DNA from: Undibacterium paludis
GTDB lineage: Bacteria; Pseudomonadota; Gammaproteobacteria; Burkholderiales; Burkholderiaceae_D
Length of the DNA: 64,000 nt
Direction: 5' to 3'
Assembly: GCF_022568815.1 (NCBI RefSeq)
Contig: NZ_JAKZHX010000001.1
Span: 620,001 to 684,000 of the forward strand
The notes beneath the pieces are model-generated. The model ran no database searches. It was not told the DNA's origin and saw nothing but the letters and a program-made list of their open reading frames with translations. Made by a program: the position numbers and the translations under genes. Positions 54,735-63,290 of the stretch are shown one piece after another (within the stretch, counting starts at the first letter, position 1; every line of letters starts with the position of its first letter).

Positions 54735-55580
54735 ATGCCTCTACAATCCATAGACCAGTTTCTGCTGCAACCGCCCCGACCAGCCAGGCTGGAGGGTTTT
54801 CAACGTTTCTTGCTGGAGTTCTGGTATTTCGGCATCAAGGAAGCGCGTTCCTGCCTGTTCGTCGGTCTGTTCTTTGCATCGATACTGGCGGTGCCCAAAA
54901 GCGGCCTGCTCGGCCTGCCACGCTATGATGTACTGTTCCTGATCGCCGTCCTGATCCAGGGCGGCATGGCGTGGAGCAAGCTCGAAACCATGGATGAACT
55001 CAAGGCGGTCACCCTGTTCCACATGGTAGGTTTTGCACTGGAAGTGTTCAAGGTGTCAGGCAACATACAGTCCTGGGCTTATCCTGAATTTGGCTATACC
55101 AAACTGTGGGGTGTTCCCCTGTTTAGCGGCTTCATGTATGCCAGTATAGGCAGCTACATCATCCAGGCCTGGCGCCTGTTTGACTTGCGCATACGCCACC
55201 ATCCGCCTTACTGGATGGCAGGTCTGATAGGTGTACTGATCTACCTGAATTTTTTCACCCACCATTACATCGGTGACTACCGCTGGTACCTGGCGGCTTG
55301 CGCGCTTGGCCTGTATGCCCGTTCCAGCGTGGTGTTTCGCCCACTGGACCGTGACCGTAGCATGCCCCTGTTGCTGTCGTTCGTGCTAATAGGATTTTTT
55401 ATCTGGCTGGCAGAAAACATGGGAACCTTCTTTGGCATCTGGCGCTATCCGAATCAGCTCGGCGCCTGGTCTACCGTGCATCTGGGCAAATGGAGTTCAT
55501 GGTCTTTGCTGGTCATCATGACCTTTACCATTGTCGCCCACCTCAAGCATATCAAGCGGCATATCCATATAGCTGAGTAA
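54735..55580 (+). CDS. DUF817 family integral membrane protein
   Basis: 281-residue protein with about eight membrane helices that matches DUF817: LLEFWYFGIKEARSCLFVGLFF, FKVSGNIQSWAYPE, VPLFSGFMYASIGSYI, FFIWLAENMGTFFG and WSTVHLGKWSSWSLLVI. Function unknown. The ATG at 54735 is chosen by family; a TACAAT hexamer seven bases before it suggests that the message may be nearly leaderless. Confidence 0.88.
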   Translation: MPLQSIDQFLLQPPRPARLEGFQRFLLEFWYFGIKEARSCLFVGLFFASILAVPKSGLLGLPRYDVLFLIAVLIQGGMAWSKLETMDELKAVTLFHMVGFALEVFKVSGNIQSWAYPEFGYTKLWGVPLFSGFMYASIGSYIIQAWRLFDLRIRHHPPYWMAGLIGVLIYLNFFTHHYIGDYRWYLAACALGLYARSSVVFRPLDRDRSMPLLLSFVLIGFFIWLAENMGTFFGIWRYPNQLGAWSTVHLGKWSSWSLLVIMTFTIVAHLKHIKRHIHIAE

Positions 55581-55598
55581 ATTAACAACTATCAGGGC

Positions 55599-55690
55599 AA
55601 AAAAATAGCCCGCTGAATTCGCGGGCTTAAATCCAAACCTTAGGAGGTGTTGGAGGAGACAGATGCAACTTTAATGCAGCGCAACATATT
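55599..55690 (-). ncRNA. candidate CU-rich small RNA, copy 1
   Basis: Minus-strand element of about 90 nt between the convergent DUF817 and AraC genes. It has a variable 5' part (GTTGCGCTGC...), an invariant 35-nt block (55628-55662) read as TCTCCTCCAACACCTCCT followed by AAGGTTTGGATTTA, and a terminator: AGCCCGC stem, 7-nt loop, and seven T on the minus strand (55599-55627). The same 35 nt recur unchanged at 58809-58843 and 59026-59060. Two CCUCC motifs resemble the 3' end of 16S rRNA and could pair with ribosome-binding sites. No open frame fits. Not matched to a named family. Confidence 0.7.
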
Positions 55691-55761
55691 TGTATGCTTT
55701 ATTCTTCAAATATCAGGTATACAGAATATGAATATCTAACCCATGTTCTATCCCATGTGAT

Positions 55762-56613
55762 TCACGCCAGTAACTGCCGATACTGGCTGGGGTTAATACC
55801 AGTCGCCTGCTTCCAGCTATGATCCAGATGCGCCGCATCATAAAACCCGGCCGCATGGGCAATACCTGTCAATGAATTCTCGCCTCGCCTGATTGCCGCG
55901 CTAACCAGGTTCAGGCGTATGGCCATGCGTAAACCGGCGAAACCCAGACCAGCCTGGTGCAGGGCGCGCTGCAGGCTGCGGCTGCTGCAGGCAAGTTTTT
56001 TGGCGCTTGCTGGCAAGTCTGCCCAGGGTTCTTCATACAGGTACAGGCATACATCGCGCAAAGCCTGCTCTTGTAAGCCAAGCCGGTCAAGATTTTCCAG
56101 TAAATGACGATCAGAGCGTTCCGCTGCCAGCGCATTCTTTGTCTGTAGATAGTCAAGGCAGGCAGCCATGACTTGCTCTCGCAGGCCTTCCGTGGCATGG
56201 CCGCTGATATCCAGCCCCTGTCGCGAGGGGTTGGTTTGCTGCGCAGCATCGTCGCGGGTATTGTCGTTGGTATCATTGCTGCACAGCCGGGTACTCACAC
56301 CCAACGGCGCCAATTGATTATAACCGTTCCAGCGCAGTGTGAATTGTGCCGGCCCGGTGGCAGTCTGCATCAGATCAGCCACGGCGTTGGCATCAAGATC
56401 ACCCAATATGCTCATTTGCCTTTGCATGCGGTCATCGCCGAGCCTGTATGCTTGCGGTTGCGCTGCCTGTCGCAGATAAGATTCATGACTGAGCATGCCA
56501 TGTACAGTCGCCCTGACCGACCAGGCGAACAGGGCCCTGGCATCATCGCCTGGATAGCTGAGCGCGCTGGCCAGCAAATGGTAACTGAGGCGGGTATGTT
56601 GCCTGTGCTGCAT
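55762..56613 (-). CDS. AraC-family transcriptional regulator
   Basis: 283-residue regulator. The N-terminal ~180 residues are an unrecognised effector domain with a helical AraC-like extension. The C-terminal ~100 residues contain the AraC helix-turn-helix pair (SSRSLQRALHQAGLGFAGLR and GIAHAAGFYDAAHLDHSWKQ) and the closing NPSQYRQLL. The start is the ATG at 56613 with AAAGAG upstream; the longer frame (22 more codons) runs into the divergent amidase promoter. It likely regulates the divergent amidase gene. Confidence 0.83.
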   Translation of the reverse strand: MQHRQHTRLSYHLLASALSYPGDDARALFAWSVRATVHGMLSHESYLRQAAQPQAYRLGDDRMQRQMSILGDLDANAVADLMQTATGPAQFTLRWNGYNQLAPLGVSTRLCSNDTNDNTRDDAAQQTNPSRQGLDISGHATEGLREQVMAACLDYLQTKNALAAERSDRHLLENLDRLGLQEQALRDVCLYLYEEPWADLPASAKKLACSSRSLQRALHQAGLGFAGLRMAIRLNLVSAAIRRGENSLTGIAHAAGFYDAAHLDHSWKQATGINPSQYRQLLA

Positions 56614-56765
56614 GAATGAACTCTTTCTGCTTTTTTGACTATGATGACCAGCGAACTGGCAATATTGCATCTTTAGCATAAATTTTGCCAGGGCGGTTTT
56701 TTACAAGCCAGACGATGCAGGCAGCAGTCACAATGCAAGTCCCTATTTTTTCCAGGACAGCTCAG

Positions 56766-58187
56766 ATGCAACCAGAAACATGCCTGCCCCTGCATGACGT
56801 CGACGCAAGCGCACAGGCGGCACTGATACAAAGCGGACAAATCAGCGCCACAGAATTGCTGGAAGCCAGCATAGCGCAGATAGAGGCAAGCAATGCGCAG
56901 CTCAACGCCATCGTCACTCCCATGTTTGAGCAGGCGCGCCAACAGGCCAGAGGCAAGCTGATACCTGGCCCGTTTTCCGGTGTGCCATATGCCATCAAGG
57001 ACCTGGTTGATGTGCAGGGCGTACGCCGCAGTTCCGGCTCACGGCTGCTGAGCAGTCATGTCAGCGACAGCGATGCCGCCATCGTCAGTCAAACCAGGGC
57101 AGCCGGCCTGATCTTGCTGGGGAAGACCAATACGCCAGAATTTGCACTGAATGCGACCACCGAAGCAGTCTTGTCAGGACCGGCGCGCAATCCCTGGAAT
57201 AGGGCGCATTCTGCCGGTGGCTCATCCGGTGGTGCAGCAGTAGCGGTAGCCTCAGGCATGCTGGCTTTTGCCCATGCCTGCGACGGCGGCGGATCGATAC
57301 GCATACCAGCGTCTTGCTGCGGCCTGTTTGGTCTTAAGCCCAGCCGTGGCCGTATGCAAGGTTCCGGCATGGGAGACAGTGGTGTTGAACATTGCCTGAG
57401 CCGCAGTGTGCGCGACAGCGCCCGCCTGTTTGCCTGGAATCAACGGCATGATGCAGATGCGCCATGGCCAGCAATCAGACTGCCCGTTTCAGCAAGTCAG
57501 CATCGTCTGAAAATTGCATTTGCTCTCAATGGCATGGCAGGTACCGCGCCAACGGAGGTCGTCGGCACGGCAGTGACAGCAACTGCGCGCTTATGTGCAG
57601 CGCTGGGCCATCATGTGGAAACAGTGCAGTTACCGGTCAATGGCGAGCTTTTCTTCCGGCATTTCAAATGGGCCTGGAGTCATAGCGCACAGCGGGCATT
57701 TGATATGGCAAGAGAGATGGGCAAAGACCCTGAACAGGAACTGGAAGCCTGGACCAATTACCTGGCCGCCCATGCGCGAGCGGCTGCACCTGAAGCAGCC
57801 GGTCTGGCTACTGCCTATTTTTCCAGGGTGGCACAGGACTTTGCCGGTTTTTTTGAAGACTACGATGTCTTGCTGAGTCCGGTGACCAGCATGCCTGCTC
57901 CCAGACTCGGCTACTTTGATACCGGCCTGCCCGGTGAAGTATTGTGGGAAAGATTGCAGCACTACGCTGCCTACACGCCCATGCATAATATTGCCGGCAC
58001 GCCAGCCATGTCCGTACCACTGGGCATGAGCCATGAAGGACTTCCCATAGGCAGCCAGTTTGCTGCCCGTGCTGGCGATGAACAGACCCTGTTCGAACTG
58101 GCGTTTGAACTGGAACAGGCACAGGCCTGGTCACACCTGCGCCCGCCTCCGCCTGAATACAAAATCAGTCCAGCAGCTTCGCCATAA
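56766..58187 (+). CDS. amidase signature family enzyme
   Basis: 473-residue amidase. The Ser-cisSer-Lys triad is visible: Lys in PYAIKDLVD (about 78), Ser in GGSSGGAA (about 152) and Ser nucleophile in DGGGSIRIPASCCG (about 176). It is related to GatA and AtzF-type amide hydrolases, but no gatB/gatC is near, so a free amidase is preferred. The ATG at 56766 gives the usual length; earlier ATGs at 56715 and 56733 are possible. Divergent from the AraC regulator; its last 23 bp overlap the convergent GNAT gene. Confidence 0.88.
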   Translation: MQPETCLPLHDVDASAQAALIQSGQISATELLEASIAQIEASNAQLNAIVTPMFEQARQQARGKLIPGPFSGVPYAIKDLVDVQGVRRSSGSRLLSSHVSDSDAAIVSQTRAAGLILLGKTNTPEFALNATTEAVLSGPARNPWNRAHSAGGSSGGAAVAVASGMLAFAHACDGGGSIRIPASCCGLFGLKPSRGRMQGSGMGDSGVEHCLSRSVRDSARLFAWNQRHDADAPWPAIRLPVSASQHRLKIAFALNGMAGTAPTEVVGTAVTATARLCAALGHHVETVQLPVNGELFFRHFKWAWSHSAQRAFDMAREMGKDPEQELEAWTNYLAAHARAAAPEAAGLATAYFSRVAQDFAGFFEDYDVLLSPVTSMPAPRLGYFDTGLPGEVLWERLQHYAAYTPMHNIAGTPAMSVPLGMSHEGLPIGSQFAARAGDEQTLFELAFELEQAQAWSHLRPPPPEYKISPAASP

Positions 58188-58647
58188 TAAAGTCGTCGAT
58201 GTACTCAGCTTCACCACTGCGTTTATAAAACTGGCGCAAGCGACCTTCTATCTCAAAACCCAGGCGCTGGTAAAACGCCAGACCGCGTGGATTATCGGAT
58301 TCCACAATCAACTCCACACGGCGCACGCCGGTCTGCCGTAATTCTGCAATGACCACGGCCAGCATGGCCTGGGCTACGCCTTTTCCCTGATAGCGGGGCG
58401 CGACAGCCAGTGTACCGAGCTGGGCAACATGGGCAGCACGGCCTGTGAAGCGTGTCACCTTGTAAAATCCCGCGACCTCGTCCTCCTGCAGATAGACGAA
58501 GAAAGAACAACTGGCCAGCAAATCCTCAAAAATCACTGAAAACTGCTCCAGTGACATGGCGTCGTAACCAAGAAAGCGCAGCACTGCCTCATCCATATAA
58601 ATGGTGAACACGGCATGCAAATCATCAGGGATAGCCAGTCTGTACAT
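58165..58647 (-). CDS. GNAT family N-acetyltransferase
   Basis: 160-residue acetyltransferase with motif A LGTLAVAPRYQGKGVAQAM (about 83-100), then ELIVESDNPRGLAFYQRLGFE, the typical motif B. Acceptor unknown. It overlaps the amidase 3' end and is followed upstream on the other side by the tandem small-RNA copies. Confidence 0.87.
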   Translation of the reverse strand: MYRLAIPDDLHAVFTIYMDEAVLRFLGYDAMSLEQFSVIFEDLLASCSFFVYLQEDEVAGFYKVTRFTGRAAHVAQLGTLAVAPRYQGKGVAQAMLAVVIAELRQTGVRRVELIVESDNPRGLAFYQRLGFEIEGRLRQFYKRSGEAEYIDDFIMAKLLD

Positions 58648-58779
58648 TAAGTATATTTATCCTGAGTCGTGGCAGGTTTTCGCTATGGTCAGCGCAGGAT
58701 GAGCATTATATCAAGATGATGGGTCCAGTCTTGCCTGGTAAAACCGGGGATTTGCCAGGGAAACAGGCAAAAGACGGGC

Positions 58780-58872
58780 AAAAAAATAGCCCGCTGAATT
58801 CGCGGGCTTAAATCCAAACCTTAGGAGGTGTTGGAGGAGACAGGTATAACTATATCGCAGCGCAACAAATTC
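58780..58872 (-). ncRNA. candidate CU-rich small RNA, copy 2
   Basis: Second copy, about 90 nt, minus strand. The invariant 35-nt block is at 58809-58843; the terminator (58780-58808) is base-for-base the same AGCCCGC hairpin as copy 1, ending in six or more T. The 5' part (TTTGTTGCGCTGCGATATAGT) is close to copy 1. It lies 214 bp from copy 3 in tandem, each with its own terminator, so each should have its own promoter in the A+T-rich DNA just upstream. Confidence 0.72.
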
Positions 58873-58993
58873 ACCAAGATCTATTTTTGCATATCAATCA
58901 TTCATAAATCAGATATCAAGGCATCAGGATTATTTCCCTACGGAATAGAAAATGTGTGGAGCATACGATTGCTACAGGGGATAGTAAATAATC

Positions 58994-59087
58994 AAAAAAA
59001 AACCCGCGACCTTGCGGTTGCGGGTTAAATCCAAACCTTAGGAGGTGTTGGAGGAGACAGGTGTTACTTTATCGCACCGCAACAAAT
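58994..59087 (-). ncRNA. candidate CU-rich small RNA, copy 3
   Basis: Third copy, minus strand. The 35-nt block is again identical (59026-59060), but the terminator is a different hairpin (AACCCGC with its complement around an AAGGT loop region, ending in eight or nine T). Conservation of the CU-rich block with replacement of the terminator sequence points to selection on the block. The 59090-59341 remainder holds no recognised gene. Confidence 0.72.
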
Positions 59088-59341
59088 AAGTCTTCTTTAT
59101 TTTTGGTATACCAGTCATCACTCTTGTGAATAGCTTTATTGAGGTCAAGCTGTGGTCATCAGCGTTTCACTTCTCTTTACCCCATAAGCACAGGAACTTG
59201 CAATACAATCAACTGTCTATTACCACGCTACCCATCCAACCATGGACCTGAGTACTCCCAAGTCTGTCCCCACAACCATTTATAGCCATGATGTCACTTG
59301 TCGCGTGTACCGTTAGCAATATCAACCATCCCTCTTTTTCA

Positions 59342-61216
59342 ATGGGTTCAGCAACAAGGCGTTTCTTGCCTGGTGGTTTGCTCACCCTCGCTTGCTTGCT
59401 GACAGGTGCTGCATGCGCCAAAGATCTGCCTATAGGCAATCCAGGCTTTGAAGAATGGCGTGCGGGTAAAAATGTACCCGAATCCTGGAATCTCATGACG
59501 GCAGTCCACACTCTGGACGCTGATTGCCAGGTTGCCAGAGAGGGCAAGTGCTCTCTCAGACTGGCCAGTAATCCGCAAACCCCGGTGGGAGGCATGACGA
59601 CCCTGGCGCAAACCCTGGTCGCCAGCACTGTCGGCGGCCACCCCTTACATTTGTCCGGCTGGATCAAGACACGTGATGTTGTCGGCAAAGCAGTCCTGCT
59701 AATGCAGGTGGACAGCAAGGTCAAAACCGCCGTCGCCGAAGCCATACTGGGCAAGGATGCGCCTGATGGCAGCAAGGATTGGCGGCGTTTTGACATCCAG
59801 GTGCCGGTTGCCGCAAATGCCAGGTCTGTGCATATAGGCCTGGGTCTGATAGGCAACGGTACGGCCTGGTTTGATGATGTGAAACTCGATATTGATGAAA
59901 GCGTCAAAATCGCTGATATTGCCGAAGTGCGCCCTGCGCCCAGGCCACAGAAATCCAGCGTGCTGGCGGACGATAACACACTGGCTTTGCCACCGGGCCT
60001 GATACCGGATATCAAACCTGAATGGAAAACCGGTGTACGGCAAGATGCCCGTCACCTGCGTTCTTTATTCAGCGAAGACTTTAGCGACCTGCAATTCCTC
60101 AAACCACTGCTAAAAGGAAAACGGCTGGTACAACTCGGTGAAAGCGGTCACGGTTATGCAGAATTCAACTGGATGAAAGTGCGTCTGATCAAGTTTTTGC
60201 ATCAGGAAATGGGCTTTGATGTCATTGCCATGGAATCATCCATGTCCACCTGTGATGCCGTGGACAAGGAAATAGTTAAATCCAGTGCAGCCGAGGCCAT
60301 GCGTAATTGCCTATTTGCCACCATAGGCACCGATGAAACTGCAGACCTGTTCTCTTACATAAAACAAAGCAAGGGAAACAGCGGGGCAAGACACCCCCTG
60401 ATACTGGCAGGTTTTGACAACCAGAGCTCCAGCGCCATATCAACTGCTGTCATCACGGCACGCTTCAAATCCCTGCTGAGCCAGATTGACAGTCCCCTGG
60501 TGACAGAAATAGACGGCATGGAGCAGGAGTTACAGCTATTATTCACTCCCAAACAGGACGCTACACTGTCCGGACGTCTGGCCGCACGCTATCGTCTGGT
60601 AGCAGAAACCCTCGCCAGTAACAGGGAAAAACTGCTGACCCTGGGCAAAACCGGGCAGGCAGAAGTGGATATGAGCCTGCAGGAAGCCTGGTCACGTGTT
60701 GCCTACTGCGAAATGCAGCCCTATCCCTATCCACAGAAACAGGGAACAGAAATCCGCGACAAGGCAATGGCGGATAACCTGAATATCTTGCTTGACCGCA
60801 TCTACCCCGACAAAAAAATCATTGTCTGGGCACACAATACCCATATCGCCCATCACTGGAACCAGCAGGACGCTGCCAGGACTACAGGTGTCTGGATGGC
60901 AGAAAAACGTCGCCAGGACATCTATACCATAGGCATGTACATGGGGCGCGGCGTCACCGGTATCTATGGCAGGGATAGCTACAGTGCGATAGCTGCTCCC
61001 GAAACAGACAGCCTGGAAGCCATTCTGGCCAACGCCGGCAAAAAGTGGAGTTTCATTGATTTTTCACAGGCAAAACCCGGGCCGGCGCATGACTGGATGT
61101 TCAAGCCCATCAATGCCCGTTACTGGGGAAGCAGCAACGAACAAATCATCCCGGCCAGGGCGTATGATGCAGTTATCTACATTGATGAGGTAACACCATC
61201 TGCCTATCCTGGGTAG
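59342..61216 (+). CDS. erythromycin esterase family protein, exported
   Basis: 625-residue protein with a signal peptide (LTLACLLTGAACAKD; lipobox-like Cys possible). Residues about 30-190 form a carbohydrate-binding-like beta domain (NPGFEEWRAGKNVPESWNL), and about 230-610 the erythromycin esterase/EreA fold: LGESGHGYAEFNWMK (about 265), VIAMESSMS (about 297) and VWAHNTHIAHHW (about 495), covering the conserved Glu and His. The start is the ATG at 59342; an earlier in-frame ATG pair adds 18 unlikely codons. Despite the name, most family members are not proven to open macrolides. Confidence 0.85.
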   Translation: MGSATRRFLPGGLLTLACLLTGAACAKDLPIGNPGFEEWRAGKNVPESWNLMTAVHTLDADCQVAREGKCSLRLASNPQTPVGGMTTLAQTLVASTVGGHPLHLSGWIKTRDVVGKAVLLMQVDSKVKTAVAEAILGKDAPDGSKDWRRFDIQVPVAANARSVHIGLGLIGNGTAWFDDVKLDIDESVKIADIAEVRPAPRPQKSSVLADDNTLALPPGLIPDIKPEWKTGVRQDARHLRSLFSEDFSDLQFLKPLLKGKRLVQLGESGHGYAEFNWMKVRLIKFLHQEMGFDVIAMESSMSTCDAVDKEIVKSSAAEAMRNCLFATIGTDETADLFSYIKQSKGNSGARHPLILAGFDNQSSSAISTAVITARFKSLLSQIDSPLVTEIDGMEQELQLLFTPKQDATLSGRLAARYRLVAETLASNREKLLTLGKTGQAEVDMSLQEAWSRVAYCEMQPYPYPQKQGTEIRDKAMADNLNILLDRIYPDKKIIVWAHNTHIAHHWNQQDAARTTGVWMAEKRRQDIYTIGMYMGRGVTGIYGRDSYSAIAAPETDSLEAILANAGKKWSFIDFSQAKPGPAHDWMFKPINARYWGSSNEQIIPARAYDAVIYIDEVTPSAYPG

Positions 61217-61381
61217 GCAAGACGGGCATCTCCCGGGAGTCGCACCAGGACGGGCTACCGTCTTTGATAGAATCTGGTATCTTTCTCTCTATGAAGGAGG
61301 TTTTCTGGCAGCGCCGGAAAACCTCCCATCAATAATAATGCAGACATGCAAGCAGCAGCCAGCATGCAAACGGAGAACATA

Positions 61382-62575
61382 ATGAAACTGATAGATCCCA
61401 TCGTGCAGTTCCAGGCTGAAATCCAGCAAATCCGGCGCGACATCCATGCGCATCCTGAATTATGCTTTGAAGAACACCGCACCTCTGAAGTCGTCGCTAA
61501 AAAACTGGAAGCCTGGGGCATCCCCATCATCCGCGGCTTTGGCGGCACCGGCATCATCGGCGTACTGAAAAACGGCACGAGCGAGCGCGCCATAGGCCTG
61601 CGTGCCGACATGGATGCCCTGCCCATGCAGGAGATCAATACCTTTGCCCATACCTCAAAACATGATGGCAAGATGCATGCCTGCGGCCATGACGGCCATA
61701 CGGCAATGTTGCTCGGTGCGGCGCATTACCTGTCGCAATACAAGGAATTCGATGGCACAGTCTACCTGATCTTCCAGCCGGCAGAAGAAGGCGGTGGCGG
61801 CGCCAGACGCATGATAGAAGACGGCATGTTCGAACAATACCCCATGGAGGCAGTATTCGGCATGCATAACTGGCCCGGTGTGGCGGTCGGGACTTTTGGC
61901 GTCACCCCCGGCCCGATGATGGCTTCATCGAATGAATTTGAAGTCGTTGTCAGGGGCAAAGGCGCCCATGCCGCACAGCCACACAAGGGCATAGACCCGA
62001 TTATCGTGGCCATACAGATGGCTCAGAGCTGGCAAACCATCGTCAGCCGTAACGCCAGCCCGCTGGAGTCTGCCGTGCTGTCCGTGACACAAATCCATTC
62101 TGGCAGCGCCACCAACGTAATTCCTGACGAGGCAACGCTGATAGGAACGGTGCGCGCCTTCAGTACGGAAATGATAGACCTGATAGAAAGACGCATGCAA
62201 ACCATCGCTGAACATACGGCAGCGGCGTTTGACGCCCAGGTTGATTTTCGCTTCAAGCGCAATTATCCGCCACTGATCAATCATGCCAAAGAAACAGCAT
62301 TTGCCACTGAAGTCATGCGCAGCGTGGTTGGCGATGAAAACGTTGATGCCCAGGTTGAACCTACCATGGGCGCAGAAGATTTTTCTTTCATGCTGCAGGC
62401 CAGGCCAGGCTGCTACGTCTTCATCGGTAATGGTGATGGTGCCCATCGTGACTTCGGTCATGGCCTGGGCCCTTGCAATTTACACAACCCCAGTTACGAC
62501 TTCAATGATGATTTGCTGCCAATAGGTGCAACTTATTGGGTCAGACTGGCAGAAGCCTACTTGAAAAAATCGACT
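61382..62575 (+). CDS. M20 family metal-dependent amidohydrolase (hippurate hydrolase-like)
   Basis: 398-residue peptidase M20D/amidohydrolase. Visible metal ligands: HACGHDGHTAML (about 98-109), PAEEGGGGA (about 134) and HNWPGVAVG (about 162), and the C-terminal TMGAEDFSFML (about 333). It hydrolyses N-acyl amino acids such as hippurate in homologues. GGAG precedes the ATG at 61382; the upstream in-frame ATG adds 12 unlikely codons. It may share a message with the downstream clpP-like gene (60-bp gap). Confidence 0.9.
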
Positions 62576-62637
62576 TGAGCAGCCATCTTGGCTGCCTCAA
62601 CCCCTAGTTTGTAAACCCGCTCAGACAGAAGACTTCC

Positions 62638-63216
62638 ATGGCCGACGAAAAAGACAATAACGAAACGCAACGCAGCCCTTTCCTTGAAGAAAAGGCCTTC
62701 AAATCCCGCACCGTAATGGTATTTGGCACCATCAATGACAAGCTGGCTGCCGATATCAGCAAACGCCTGATCGCCTTGTCGGCCGAGTCAAAAGACCCGA
62801 TTACCGTGATGGTGTCATCCCCCGGTGGCCATGTGGAATCGGGCGATGTCATCCATGATGTCATCAAGTTCATTGATGCACCGGTCAATATGGTGGGGAC
62901 AGGCTGGGTAGGCAGTGCTGCCGTCACCGTTTTCCTGGCTGTGCCGAAAGAGCGCCGTGTCTGCCTGCCCAATACCCGCTTCCTGATCCATCAGCCCAGC
63001 GGCGGTTTTGGTGGCCAAGCCAGTGATATCGCCATTCAGGCACGCGAAATCGTCAAGATCCGTGAACGTATTGCCGCCCTGATCGCACACGAATCCGGTC
63101 AACCTCTGGAAAAAATTGCGGCAGATATCGACCGCGACTATTGGATGAGTGCTACCGAAGCCAAGGAATATGGGCTGATATCACGCATCATCGTCAAACA
63201 GGGCGAACTGTCGTAA
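62638..63216 (+). CDS. ClpP-like serine protease
   Basis: 192-residue ClpP-fold protein. The triad can be placed: Ser in WVGSAAVTVF (about 102), His in FLIHQPSGG (about 127) and Asp in DIDRDYWMSATEAKEYGL (about 177). The Gly-rich VSSPGGHVESG oxyanion region is present. It differs from canonical ClpP at the Ser motif (GSAA for ASMA) and lacks a ClpX neighbour, so it is a ClpP-related paralogue (ClpP2/'ClpPR'-like); partners unknown. Confidence 0.87.
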   Translation: MADEKDNNETQRSPFLEEKAFKSRTVMVFGTINDKLAADISKRLIALSAESKDPITVMVSSPGGHVESGDVIHDVIKFIDAPVNMVGTGWVGSAAVTVFLAVPKERRVCLPNTRFLIHQPSGGFGGQASDIAIQAREIVKIRERIAALIAHESGQPLEKIAADIDRDYWMSATEAKEYGLISRIIVKQGELS

Positions 63217-63290
63217 ATCATACCGTTTGGATCACATGAAGCTAGCCTGCTGTTTTTGACGAGCAGCAGGCCAGTTTTGTTGAAGCAAAC

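Noticed and set aside
58828..59028. 66-codon plus-strand frame across the small-RNA copies
   Set aside because: It crosses one copy and its frame is not kept in the others; the repeats read better as minus-strand RNAs.
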